From Mycolicibacterium rhodesiae JS60 (lineage in GTDB: Bacteria > Actinomycetota > Actinomycetes > Mycobacteriales > Mycobacteriaceae), in NCBI GenBank assembly GCA_000230935.2, contig AGIQ01000001.1, positions 1,178,001 to 1,242,000 of the forward strand: a stretch of DNA of 64,000 nucleotides, given 5' to 3'. Positions 24,377-32,229 of this stretch are shown here, one piece after another (the first letter of the stretch is position 1; each line of letters begins with the position of its first letter). Position numbers and translations under genes: made by a program. The notes beneath the pieces are model-generated. The model did no database searches and had not been told where the DNA came from. It saw only the letters and a program-made list of their open reading frames with translations.

Positions 24377-25009
24377 CTAACCCGTCAACCCCAGCAGCGG
24401 CGGCACCAGGTATCGCCGCGCGAACGAGCGTGCCGCGTCATCGTCGCCGAGCGCGACATTCTGTGACGGCGTCAGCACGAACGACACGATCACCCGGACG
24501 GTGACTTCGGCGACCTCGAGCAGTTCGATCTGGGTGCGTTTGTCGTCGGGCAGCGCCACCGCCAGCTGATGGGCCAGGAACGACGAGGCCGTCTGGATGA
24601 CGCTGTCACCCTCGACGGTCAGGAACGGCAGCACGGTTTCGGGCTCGGTGGCGAGCAATCGCTGCAGCAGTGCATGCTCGCGCATCGTCGTCAGGGTGAA
24701 CACAAACCCCTCGACCAGCTTGTCTTCCGCCGTCGGGTACCCGCCGGCCTCCGCGGCGAGTTCGGACAGGAACCTCTCGAGTTCCCGCACCAGGACCGCC
24801 TCGACGATCGCATCCTTGTTCGCGAAGGTCCGATAGAGCGTCACGCGGGCCAGCCCGGAGCGGCGGGTGATGTCCTCCACGGTCGAGCGGCGGATGCCGA
24901 ACAGTTCGAACTGCTTCAACGCGGCGTCGAGGATCTTCTGGGCGTTGCCCTCCGCCGTCGGCGCCCCGAATCGCTGCACCGCCTTGGCGAGCAGGCCGCT
25001 GTGTTTCAT
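24377..25009 (-). CDS. TetR-family regulator
   Basis: About 210 residues from ATG 25009. The helix-turn-helix is AQKILDAALKQFELFGIRRSTVEDITRRSGLARVTLYRTFANKDAIVEAV, followed by a helical ligand domain. It is divergent from the diiron oxygenase gene at 25110 and a good inverted repeat lies between them, so it most likely represses that gene and itself. Longer in-frame starts up to 25162 would run into the neighbour's coding region and are unlikely. Confidence 0.85.
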   Translation of the reverse strand: MKHSGLLAKAVQRFGAPTAEGNAQKILDAALKQFELFGIRRSTVEDITRRSGLARVTLYRTFANKDAIVEAVLVRELERFLSELAAEAGGYPTAEDKLVEGFVFTLTTMREHALLQRLLATEPETVLPFLTVEGDSVIQTASSFLAHQLAVALPDDKRTQIELLEVAEVTVRVIVSFVLTPSQNVALGDDDAARSFARRYLVPPLLGLTG

Positions 25010-25041
25010 CGGAGTCAGTGTAAAGCCTGGCTTGAGGCATT

Positions 25042-25066
25042 GATACAAACAAACGAAGAATGTATC
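25042..25066. promoter_or_regulatory. Operator-like inverted repeat between TetR and diiron oxygenase genes
   Basis: GATACA (25042-25047) and TGTATC (25061-25066) are perfect 6-bp arms around a 13-base AT-rich centre, midway between the divergent starts at 25009 and 25110. This is the expected place for a TetR operator. Confidence 0.55.
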
Positions 25067-25109
25067 TTCAGTTCCACCGGCTCGGACACCCTCGATTAGG
25101 AGGCTTTCC

Positions 25110-26003
25110 ATGGCTCCTTTGACGTCAACCAGTCGAGAAGAGTTCTCCGATCGGCTGCTCAACGGGTCGGCCAGAAAGTCCTACGCCCCCGTCGTCGACA
25201 TCGACTGGGACTCGCCGGTCGTGCCGGACAAGTTCTTCCTCCCGCCCCGAGTGGTGTCGCTGTACGGAACGCCGATGTGGGCGGAGATGACCCGCGAACA
25301 GCAGATCGAGCTGTCGCGTCAGGAATTCATCAACCTGCTCTCGGCCGGTGTGTGGTTCGAGAACATTCTCAATCAGGCGCTGCTGCGCGGCCTCATGCAC
25401 GCCGACGTCACCGCGGCGTCCACCCACTACTCGCTGACCGAGCTCGGTGACGAGACCCGCCACATGGTCATGTTCGGCCGCGCCATCAAGGCCGTCGACG
25501 GTAAACCCTTCCAGCCCGGCCGCTTTCAGCGGATGATCATCAACGCGCTGCCGCTGGTATTCCAGAAGCAAGTGCTGTGGATCGCCGCGCTGGTGGGGGA
25601 GGAGATCTTCGACGCGCTGCAGCGCCAGATCCTCGACGACCCGGAACTGCAGCCGATCGTCAGCCGGATCATGCGGATCCACGTCACCGAGGAGGCGCGA
25701 CACATCCAGTTCGCCCGCGACGGTGCGCGCCGCGATGTTCCGATGATGAAGCGGCGCAACCGGTTCCTGCTCGCCACGATCCACGGTGCGGGCGGCCCCT
25801 TCTACCGCTATCTGTTCACCAACCGCGCCGTGTACCGGCGTGCGGGCCTCGACGGTCGGGACGCTCGCCGCCAGGCCCGCGCCAATCCGTACTTTCACCA
25901 GGCCACCCGCGCCGGGTTCGCGCCGCTCGCGGCGTTTCTGGAGGAGATCGGGCTGATGAACCCGATCAGCCGCCGCCTGTGGAAGCGGTGCAACTTCCTG
26001 TGA
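25110..26003 (+). CDS. AurF-like diiron oxygenase
   Basis: 297 residues. Iron-ligand motifs of the AurF/ferritin-like fold are visible in order: SRQEFINLLSAGVWFENILNQ, LTELGDETRHMVMF (E/DxxxH), VGEEIFDALQR and IHVTEEARHIQFA (EExxH). Relatives include p-aminobenzoate N-oxygenase and mycobacterial proteins of unknown substrate. It is divergent from a TetR gene and its stop overlaps the GTG of a DUF4873 gene, forming a two-gene unit. The substrate cannot be inferred. Confidence 0.82.
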   Translation: MAPLTSTSREEFSDRLLNGSARKSYAPVVDIDWDSPVVPDKFFLPPRVVSLYGTPMWAEMTREQQIELSRQEFINLLSAGVWFENILNQALLRGLMHADVTAASTHYSLTELGDETRHMVMFGRAIKAVDGKPFQPGRFQRMIINALPLVFQKQVLWIAALVGEEIFDALQRQILDDPELQPIVSRIMRIHVTEEARHIQFARDGARRDVPMMKRRNRFLLATIHGAGGPFYRYLFTNRAVYRRAGLDGRDARRQARANPYFHQATRAGFAPLAAFLEEIGLMNPISRRLWKRCNFL

Positions 26004-26293
26004 CCGCCATCGTCGACGAAAGCGGTGTCTTCGACGGTGCCGCGGAACTGGACGTCGCCGGTGTGGTCTGCGAAGTCCGGGTTCGTCTTGCGGGTCACCT
26101 CAGCCCGATCGACGGGCGATACCACTGGCAGGGCCTCGCGTACGGTGCGCCCGACGACCTAGCGGCCGGCCATCATGCCCACCTCAGGATCGGAAACCGC
26201 AGCGCCGCAGTGCGACTCGTCGAGAGAATCCCCTCCGGGCAACTCATGCTCAGTGGCGTCGGTGCTCCGCCCTACGACCTGGTGCCCGCCTAG
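26000..26293 (+). CDS. DUF4873-domain protein
   Basis: 97 residues from GTG 26000, overlapping the TGA of the diiron oxygenase by three bases. ELDVAGVVCEVRVRLAGHLSPIDGRYHWQGLAYGA and SAAVRLVERIPSGQLMLSGVGAPPYDL are typical of DUF4873, a small beta-rich domain found alone or fused to flavin monooxygenases in mycobacteria. Close coupling suggests that it helps the oxygenase, perhaps in substrate binding. The function is not established. Confidence 0.75.
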   Translation: MTAIVDESGVFDGAAELDVAGVVCEVRVRLAGHLSPIDGRYHWQGLAYGAPDDLAAGHHAHLRIGNRSAAVRLVERIPSGQLMLSGVGAPPYDLVPA

Positions 26294-26610
26294 ATGTTTG
26301 CTGTGCAAATGACTTGGCGTGACTGAAGCCGTCCAGCAGATGAACGCCTGCGCTGGCCACTGCCGGGACCCCGGCGAGCCGGTGGAATAACCGGCCATGA
26401 CGGTACTCGCGACCCCAGGTCGACCTGATGCGCTGCTCGTAGTTGGTGAAGTCGTCAGGGCCGCCGTTGGTCAGCGCGGCGACGGCGCACTCGCCGGCGG
26501 CAAGCCCGGACTGCAGCGCCTTGGATATGCCCGCGCCCGACGCGGGCCGGGCCGCCGCCAACAATCGCCACGTCATATCGCTCCATACCCCGTATTCGGT
26601 GCCGTCGGTG
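26294..26610 (-). pseudogene. C-terminal remnant of a geranylgeranyl-reductase-like flavoprotein
   Basis: On the minus strand one frame reads GAGISKALQSGLAAGECAVAALTNGGPDDFTNYEQRIRSTWGREYRHGRLFHRLAGVPAVASAGVHLLD, the well-known end of FAD-dependent geranylgeranyl reductase-type oxidoreductases. The FAD-binding N-terminus is absent and the sequence upstream is unrelated, so only a fragment survives between the DUF4873 and WXG100 genes. Confidence 0.6.
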
Positions 26611-26671
26611 CTGCGGACGGGGTGGCGCGGCGCATTCTTTGACCGAAGGTGACTGGCACCATCCTCACCGT

Positions 26672-26693
26672 TGCTGATATCCATGAGTCAGCA
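26672..26693 (+). promoter_or_regulatory. Inverted repeat before the WXG100 gene (copy B)
   Basis: TGCTGA and TCAGCA flank a 10-base spacer. Compared with copy A at 19843-19864, the last base of the left arm and the first of the right arm both changed (G to A and C to T), keeping pairing. It ends 18 bases before the WXG100 ATG. Confidence 0.6.
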
Positions 26694-26711
26694 GGTCTGA
26701 GGGGTGTGGAT

Positions 26712-27035
26712 ATGTCGCTTCGGGTCAATGTCGAAGGTCTGACCGCATCGGGCGTCGCGGTCACCGGTCACGGGGAAGACGTGGCTGTCAAGCATGCCGC
26801 GGCGGCGAGCCGGATCGATGCCGCCCAGGCCGGGTGGCAGGGCGCATCGGCGCTCGCGATAACGGCGCTGTCCGAGCAGTGGCTGGCCACCACCGCCACG
26901 TTGGTCACCCGCTTGAGTGATCACGCCCAGGGGCTGCACGCCAGTGCCCAGGGATTCACCGAGATGGAGCAGCGCAACAGCCAGGCGCTTCAGGAGATCT
27001 CGGCGATTGCCGATGGGGTGTCCAAGTCGCCGTAA
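26712..27035 (+). CDS. WXG100-family type VII secretion protein
   Basis: 107 residues from ATG 26712 with GAGGGG upstream. Two helices flank the turn QAGWQGASALAITALSEQW, the W-x-G signature, followed by a second helix ending LHASAQGFTEMEQRNSQALQEIS. Such proteins form dimers and are exported by ESX systems. It lacks a visible partner gene next to it. Its 3' end overlaps the convergent phosphotransferase gene by 46 bases. The leader matches that of the DUF1023 gene at 19.9 kb. Confidence 0.8.
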   Translation: MSLRVNVEGLTASGVAVTGHGEDVAVKHAAAASRIDAAQAGWQGASALAITALSEQWLATTATLVTRLSDHAQGLHASAQGFTEMEQRNSQALQEISAIADGVSKSP

Positions 27036-28063
27036 GCGTTGGCATAGCGTTGCGCCAACGCGACGGCGACTTCGAGGCGCTGCCACAGCCCACCGCCGCT
27101 GCTCGCGGTCGCCAGCCACAGTGCCAGGCCATGGGCGACCGACGCGCGATAGCGCAACCAGATCTCGTCCATGCCGGGCAACTCGTCGGCTGGCAGGCCG
27201 AGCGCGTCGCGATACTCCTCCAGCAGTGCGCGTTCGTGTTTCCTGCGGTCCTCGACCGTCAGCGCGCCCTGCAGGAAGTACCCGACATCCAGTGACCAAT
27301 TGCCGCGACGGGCGACCTGCCAATCCAGGAAGCCGACCTCGCCATCCGGGGTGACATAGGTGTTGCCGATGTGCGGATCGCCGTGCAGCAGCGTCTGCGG
27401 CGAGGTGGTCAGCGTCCGGATGTAGGGCTTCCACACGCCTTCCACCAACTGCTCGATCGACATCGACAGCACCTCGGGGGCAGTGCTGGCATCGAGTTGT
27501 TCCAGCGCGCTGGGCAGCGGCGCGTACTGAAGGCCGTCGAACGGCTCGAAGGGTTCCAGCCAGCTCAGCGCCGGCTCCTCGATGACGCGCGATCCCCAAT
27601 ACCGGCCGTGCATCCTCCCGAGCCCGCGCATCCCGCTGCGTGCTTCCTGGATTGTCAGGGGCCGCAACGAATCCCGCGGATCGGCGCGACGTGCGGTGAG
27701 GTCTTCCATCACCAGGCAGAAGTCGTAGGCGTCCTCGTCGATTGCCGCGGCGTACACGACGGGATGCTCCAGCGGCAGCTCGACCCCGGAACTGAACAGC
27801 CGCGGTTCGTGGAACATGCCGCTGGTCATGCGGATGAGTTCCTTGTGGTCGGGGTCGGCGGCCTTGACGAACACGGTCGTCGGGCCTTCGCCCTCCGAGT
27901 AGGACAGGCGAAGGCGCGCACGGCGATTGGTGCCGTCGTCACGAAGATCGATGGCGACGTCGCTGACGACGGCGCCGGGATGATGGGCGGCCAGGGCGCG
28001 GGTCATCCAGCTTGGCGAGACCTCGGCGAAGTCGGTGGGCACCGACAGGTCGGATGTGCTCAT
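26990..28063 (-). CDS. Aminoglycoside-phosphotransferase-like kinase (APH/EcKinase type)
   Basis: About 357 residues from ATG 28063 with GAGGAG upstream. The kinase core shows TTVFVKAADPD (Lys), the catalytic loop LLHGDPHIGNTYV (HGDxHxxN) and the metal Asp in EVGFLDWQ. Mycobacterial relatives of this branch phosphorylate unknown small molecules. It is divergent from a TetR gene with a perfect 25-bp palindrome between, so it is the probable target of that regulator. Its end overlaps the WXG100 gene on the other strand. Confidence 0.82.
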   Translation of the reverse strand: MSTSDLSVPTDFAEVSPSWMTRALAAHHPGAVVSDVAIDLRDDGTNRRARLRLSYSEGEGPTTVFVKAADPDHKELIRMTSGMFHEPRLFSSGVELPLEHPVVYAAAIDEDAYDFCLVMEDLTARRADPRDSLRPLTIQEARSGMRGLGRMHGRYWGSRVIEEPALSWLEPFEPFDGLQYAPLPSALEQLDASTAPEVLSMSIEQLVEGVWKPYIRTLTTSPQTLLHGDPHIGNTYVTPDGEVGFLDWQVARRGNWSLDVGYFLQGALTVEDRRKHERALLEEYRDALGLPADELPGMDEIWLRYRASVAHGLALWLATASSGGGLWQRLEVAVALAQRYANAYGDLDTPSAIAEIS

Positions 28064-28097
28064 CTGCGGATGCGCTCCTCTGGGCAGGTCCGGGTGC

Positions 28098-28122
28098 ATT
28101 ACGACACGAGATGTGTCGTAAT
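28098..28122. promoter_or_regulatory. Perfect palindromic operator between phosphotransferase and TetR genes
   Basis: ATTACGACAC and GTGTCGTAAT are perfect 10-bp arms around GAGAT, located 35 bases before the kinase start and 64 before the TetR start. The symmetry and position make it a strong TetR operator candidate. Confidence 0.75.
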
Positions 28123-28185
28123 AGCGGGTAACCTACTGCACCACGAACCCGGTCGGCAATGAATCGACGAAGTTAGGCTCGCGAC

Positions 28186-28788
28186 ATGGCACAACCGCTC
28201 GGCCGGCCCAGGGACGCCTCGCTGCACGCGGCGATCCTGGACGCCGTTCGCGAACTGCTGGTCGTGTCCAGCTACGCCGAGCTGTCGATGGACGCGGTCG
28301 CGGCACGGGCGCAGGTGGGGAAGAAGACCATCTACCGTCGGTGGACCTCGAAGGCACCGCTGGTGGCCGAGGCGGTGTTGGACGCCTACGGACGCGGCGG
28401 TTCGTTCGACGTGCCCGATACCGGCAGCCTGCGAGCGGACCTGCTGCGGTGGCTGATCGAGCACGGCGAGTTCATCACCGAACCTGCCAACGCCAAACTC
28501 ATCCGGGCGCTCGTGGCCGCTGCGGCCGCGAGTTCTGGTGACACCGAAGCACTTTACGAACAGCTCAGCGTCCCGCAGCGCGGCGGGCTCGTCGATCGGG
28601 TGCGCCGTGCGGTGGACAGCGGGGCAGTGCGCGACGACGTCGATCCCGACGCGATCGCCAATGCGTTGATGGGCACGTTGCTGCTCCAGGTCATGAGTGC
28701 CCCGATTCCGAACGACCACGCTTTCGAACGCTACGGTGCCTTGGTGGATGCGCTGCTGGACGGTGTGAACGCCGAACCCGATGGCTAG
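28186..28788 (+). CDS. TetR-family regulator
   Basis: 200 residues. The helix-turn-helix is HAAILDAVRELLVVSSYAELSMDAVAARAQVGKKTIYRRWTSKAPLVAEAVLDAY, followed by a C-terminal domain of the TetR_C_33-like type (VPDTGSLRADLLRWL). It should bind the palindrome at 28098-28122 and control itself and the divergent kinase gene. A LysR gene follows ten bases downstream, so read-through is possible. Confidence 0.88.
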   Translation: MAQPLGRPRDASLHAAILDAVRELLVVSSYAELSMDAVAARAQVGKKTIYRRWTSKAPLVAEAVLDAYGRGGSFDVPDTGSLRADLLRWLIEHGEFITEPANAKLIRALVAAAAASSGDTEALYEQLSVPQRGGLVDRVRRAVDSGAVRDDVDPDAIANALMGTLLLQVMSAPIPNDHAFERYGALVDALLDGVNAEPDG

Positions 28789-28798
28789 GGTCTAGACC

Positions 28799-29668
28799 GT
28801 GCATCTCGAAGAACTGCAGTGGTTCGTGGTGCTGGCCGAAACCGAACACGTCACCGAGGCTGCCGCTGAGTTGGGGGTGAGCCAACCCACGCTCTCGCGC
28901 GCCCTGACCCGGATCGAGGAGAAGGCGGGCGCGCCGCTGTTCGATCGCGTCGGGCGCCGGCTGCGCCTCAACGAATACGGCCGCATCATGCTCGAGCATG
29001 CCCGCCGCAGCATCGCCGAAATGCAGGCGGCCGTTGACCGTATCGCCGCGTTACGCGATCCCGATACCGGCCGTGTCCGGCTGGCATTCCTGCATTCGTT
29101 GGCCAACTGGTATGTGCCCGAGCAACTTCGGCGGTTTCGGGAAGCCGCGCCGCGCATTGCGTTCGAACTCTTCCAAGGCCCGGCGCACGAGGTCGCCCTA
29201 CGGGTTCGCGACGGCGGGGCCGATATCGCGATCACGTCACCGCGTCCCGACGCTGCGGCCTTTGTATGGCATCGACTGTATGTCGAGCGGCTGTGCCTGG
29301 CGGTGCCGGTAGGACACCGCTTCGCGGCACGCAGCCGGGTGAGCCTTTCGGCGGCGGCCGATGAACCCTTCGTCGCCCTCGAGAAGCCCCTCGGGCTGCG
29401 GCTGCTCACCGATGACCTGTGGGCCGAGGCGGGCATCGACCCCGAGATCGTGTTCGAGGCCTCCGAAATCCCGACGATGGAAGGGCTGGTTGCGGCGGGA
29501 TTCGGTGTCGCGGTGGTGCCGGTGCCGCGCGACCGAGCTGATGCGCGGGTGGTCCATGTCCCGTTGTCGAATGCTCGCGCCAAGCGTGAGGTCGGCCTGG
29601 CGTGGAGGCGTGACCGTCCACTGGTCCCGCCCGCAGCACGATTCACGGAATTTCTTATCGGCAGCTGA
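28799..29668 (+). CDS. LysR-family regulator
   Basis: 289 residues from GTG. The N-terminal winged helix is LEELQWFVVLAETEHVTEAAAELGVSQPTLSRALTRIEEKAGAPLFDRVGRRLRLNEYG, followed by a periplasmic-binding-like effector domain (SEIPTMEGLVAAGFGVAVVP). The gene precedes an MFS exporter on the same strand, with an inverted repeat in between, the common layout for a local LysR-exporter pair. The inducer is unknown. Confidence 0.88.
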   Translation: MHLEELQWFVVLAETEHVTEAAAELGVSQPTLSRALTRIEEKAGAPLFDRVGRRLRLNEYGRIMLEHARRSIAEMQAAVDRIAALRDPDTGRVRLAFLHSLANWYVPEQLRRFREAAPRIAFELFQGPAHEVALRVRDGGADIAITSPRPDAAAFVWHRLYVERLCLAVPVGHRFAARSRVSLSAAADEPFVALEKPLGLRLLTDDLWAEAGIDPEIVFEASEIPTMEGLVAAGFGVAVVPVPRDRADARVVHVPLSNARAKREVGLAWRRDRPLVPPAARFTEFLIGS

Positions 29669-29710
29669 CGCGACCCGGCTGGGCGGCTCACGTGCAGTCA
29701 TACGATGGAC

Positions 29711-29734
29711 GCATGAATTTCAAGTATTTCATGC
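29711..29734. promoter_or_regulatory. LysR-type operator candidate
   Basis: GCATGAA and TTCATGC form perfect 7-bp arms around ten AT-rich bases, 39 bases before the MFS start. The interrupted dyad with AT-rich centre fits a LysR site. Confidence 0.5.
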
Positions 29735-29772
29735 ATTGGACACATCACTAGCCGGTTCCTACCGTCGCTTCC

Positions 29773-30996
29773 ATGACCGTTGACCAGTCCCTGGAACCCG
29801 CTTGGACTGGACACACCCGGGGATCGTCGGCCTACGCGCGACTGCTGGCGGCGCTGTTCTGCGCCGGGGTGGCGACGTTCGCGCAGTTGTACTCACCGCA
29901 GGCGGTGCTTCCGCTGATTTCGGCGGACCTGGGAGTCGGCGCCGCCAATGCGGCGCTGATGGTTTCGGCGTCCACCGTGGGTCTCGCGATCGGCGTCATC
30001 CCCTGGTCGGCACTTGCCGATCGGATGGGCAGGGTGAAGGCGATCACCGTCTCCGTTTCCGGTGCCACCGTCGTGGGGCTGGTGGTGCCGTTCGCGCCGA
30101 CGTTCGGGATGCTGATGGCCGGCCGGTTCGTCGAGGGCCTGCTGCTCGGCGGCGTCCCTGCGATCGCGGTGGCCTATCTGACTGAAGAGGTCGATCCGGT
30201 GCACGCCGCAAGGGCGGCAGGCACATTCGTGGCCGGAACGACCATCGGTGGCCTGCTCGGGCGGCTCGTGTCCAGCCCGGTGGCCGAACTCGCCGGCTGG
30301 CGCATCGGGGTCTTCAGCGTGGCGGTGATCTGTGGGCTGGCGGCTATGGCCTTCGTCAAGCTGGCGCCCGAGCCGCGCGGCTTCACACCGGCCTCGCGTC
30401 GCGGCACCAACCCGGAAGGTCACCTCGGCCACCGACTGGTCGCCAACCTGCGCACACCGCGCCAACTGGTGCTCTTCGCGCAGGGCTTCCTGTTGATGGG
30501 CGGCTTCGTGGCGCTCTACAACTTCCTCGGCTTCCGCCTCACTGCCGCGCCGTTCAATCTGCCGGCATCGGTCGTGAGCCTGGTGTTCCTGGCGTATCTG
30601 GCCGGAACGTGGGCGTCGTCGCGCGCCGGTGCGGAGGCCGCGCGTTTCGGGCGCAGACGAGTCCTTCTGGTTTCGGTGGTGGTCATGATGGTCGGGATCG
30701 CAAACACCTTGAGTGACAACGTGTTCGCTGTCCTGATCGGCTTGGTCGTTGCCACAGCAGGCTTCTTCGGAGCGCACTCGACGGCGGCGGGCTGGACCGG
30801 TCAGGGCGCGCCGGTCGGCAAGGCTCAGGCGTCGTCGCTGTACAACCTGTTCTACTACGGCGGTTCCAGTGCCATTGGATGGCTCGGGGGAGTGGCGTTC
30901 GACGCGAGCGGGTGGACGGCCGTCGCCGCCACGATCCTGGTGCTCGCTGCCATCGCGGCGGCATTGGCGGCGCTGGTGCTGCGCGACGCACGGTAG
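29773..30996 (+). CDS. MFS transporter, exporter type
   Basis: 407 residues with about 12 membrane helices. GVATFAQLYSPQAVLPLISADLGV and the loop SALADRMGRVKAITVS (MFS motif A, D-R-x-G-R) are present, with a second-half counterpart GRRRVLLVS. It resembles the YnfM/arabinose-efflux-like branch. Helices and loops are complete and no break is seen. It likely exports a small molecule under control of the upstream LysR protein. Confidence 0.85.
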   Translation: MTVDQSLEPAWTGHTRGSSAYARLLAALFCAGVATFAQLYSPQAVLPLISADLGVGAANAALMVSASTVGLAIGVIPWSALADRMGRVKAITVSVSGATVVGLVVPFAPTFGMLMAGRFVEGLLLGGVPAIAVAYLTEEVDPVHAARAAGTFVAGTTIGGLLGRLVSSPVAELAGWRIGVFSVAVICGLAAMAFVKLAPEPRGFTPASRRGTNPEGHLGHRLVANLRTPRQLVLFAQGFLLMGGFVALYNFLGFRLTAAPFNLPASVVSLVFLAYLAGTWASSRAGAEAARFGRRRVLLVSVVVMMVGIANTLSDNVFAVLIGLVVATAGFFGAHSTAAGWTGQGAPVGKAQASSLYNLFYYGGSSAIGWLGGVAFDASGWTAVAATILVLAAIAAALAALVLRDAR

Positions 30997-31461
30997 TGGC
31001 GGTCGGCCGCGTGCCCTCCGCGTCACGGTGACACGGGGTCGTGTTTGCTGCATCGACATGTGCGCCCACGGCCGACCGACCAACTCAATCTATCATCTGA
31101 ACATCTGAACAGATAAGCTGACGTTGGCCGCCGATTGACGAGGCCTCCCGCAGGGACGTTGAGAGGGACTGCTGTTGCAGGGACTCTTCTTCGCGCTGTT
31201 CGAGCTGCCGCAGTTCGGCATGAACGTGACAACGCTGCTGGTACCGCTGTTCGCCCCGCAATTCGTCTCGGGACAGACCGTCGCCAGCATCGCGACATTC
31301 GGCGTCGCTTATATGGCCGTCATCATTGTCGAGCCGCTGGCCGACCTCGGCGTACCCGCCGCGGCGAAGGCACTCCGCCAGATGAAGAACAACCCCATCG
31401 TCGAACGGCGGCTGTTCAACCCCGCCCTGTGTCCGGCCGGCCAGGCCGAGGCTTCCCGGCG
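30997..31461. pseudogene. Region with a possible transporter fragment and a small operator-like repeat
   Basis: A frame from TTG 31175 reads FFALFELPQFGMNVTTLLVPLFAPQFVSGQTVASIATFGVAYMAVIIVEPLADLG, loosely like the first helices of metabolite-proton symporters, then loses sense before 31504. Upstream at 31094-31114 ATCTGAAC is repeated at 9-bp spacing and ATCTG-AA-CAGAT is a palindrome. I read this as a decayed gene with a surviving control site, with low certainty. Confidence 0.3.
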
Positions 31462-31830
31462 CTACTTCCTGTCCCACGGAGCTGTGTCGTCCATCTTCCG
31501 GTAATACTTCGCCAGATGGCTTTTGACGCGGTCGATATCCGACTTCGGTAGGTCGACGCCACCTCGAGAGCCGTCCATCACCGCAGCGGCGGCCATCACA
31601 CCCCGCGGCACCGCGGTGAGCCTGCCGTCGATGACATCGGCGATGAGCAGCTTGTAGGCCGTGAAGTTGTTCTGCTTGTCGCTGTCGTACCACACGTGGG
31701 CATCGCGGTACTTCGCGTTAGGGGTGTCGGAAACACCTGCCCACTTGCGCACACGTTTGTCGGCCGCGTCGCCGTTCCAGCTCCGGTCGCGGTCGGCGAG
31801 GGGTAAGTCTTGGAACGAAGTCACCGTCAT
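31462..31830 (-). CDS. Conserved small protein with KRVRKWAG...AHVWYD motif
   Basis: 122 residues with GAGGTG six bases before ATG 31830. Segments DRSWNGDAADKRVRKWAG, AKYRDAHVWYDSDKQNNFTAYKLLIADVIDGRLTAVPRGVMAAAAVM and DIDRVKSHLAKYYRKM match a small family common in mycobacteria and actinophages; the same pattern occurs beside phage capsid-protease domains. Its biochemical role is not known. It is 8 bases after the DUF7218-like gene and clearly in one operon with it. Confidence 0.7.
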   Translation of the reverse strand: MTVTSFQDLPLADRDRSWNGDAADKRVRKWAGVSDTPNAKYRDAHVWYDSDKQNNFTAYKLLIADVIDGRLTAVPRGVMAAAAVMDGSRGGVDLPKSDIDRVKSHLAKYYRKMDDTAPWDRK

Positions 31831-31838
31831 AATGCACC

Positions 31839-32096
31839 TCAGTGGTTGCGGAGCTTGGCCACCAACTTGTCCTTGGTCAGGCCCGAATAGCCAGACATGC
31901 CAAGCTCTTTGGCGCGCTTCTTCAATTGGGGCACGGTCCAGTCGTCATAACTTCCCGACTTGCCGCCCTTACGCCCGACGGACGACTTCCCGCGAGCTGC
32001 GGCGGCATTGGAGATCCGCGCAGCCTTTTCTTTGGAGTTTCCCTCGCGGCGCAGATCCTCGTACATCTTCTCGTTCTTGATCGACGAGTTGGGCAT
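31839..32096 (-). CDS. DUF7218/Rho-N-like small DNA- or RNA-binding protein
   Basis: 85 residues. The N-terminal half KNEKMYEDLRREGNSKEKAARISNAAAARGKSSVGRKGGKS is a basic motif found in many small actinobacterial proteins, and the C-terminal half WTVPQLKKRAKELGMSGYSGLTKDKLVAKLRNH is a SAP/Rho N-terminal-like helix-extended-helix. It probably binds nucleic acid. It is the first gene of a two-gene operon with the 122-residue protein. Confidence 0.72.
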   Translation of the reverse strand: MPNSSIKNEKMYEDLRREGNSKEKAARISNAAAARGKSSVGRKGGKSGSYDDWTVPQLKKRAKELGMSGYSGLTKDKLVAKLRNH

Positions 32097-32229
32097 GACA
32101 GCCTCCTGTCCAGTTCACTGCAACATGGTGCTGAGTGCCCACGGCGCCGGTCTTGAAACCCGCCAAGAGGTCAGGCCGGAGATGTTTTTCTGCGTGCGCC
32201 GGGGGTGGCAGTCCGCCATGGCGGCTGGA

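Noticed and set aside
31003..31080. Terminator formed by GGTCGGCC and GGCCGACC after the MFS gene
   Set aside because: The arms are separated by more than 50 bases and there is no T-run, so a terminator hairpin is not convincing.
29893..31083. Minus-strand open frame opposite the MFS gene
   Set aside because: Composition (runs of His, Arg, Gln) and lack of motifs show that it is a shadow of the transporter gene.
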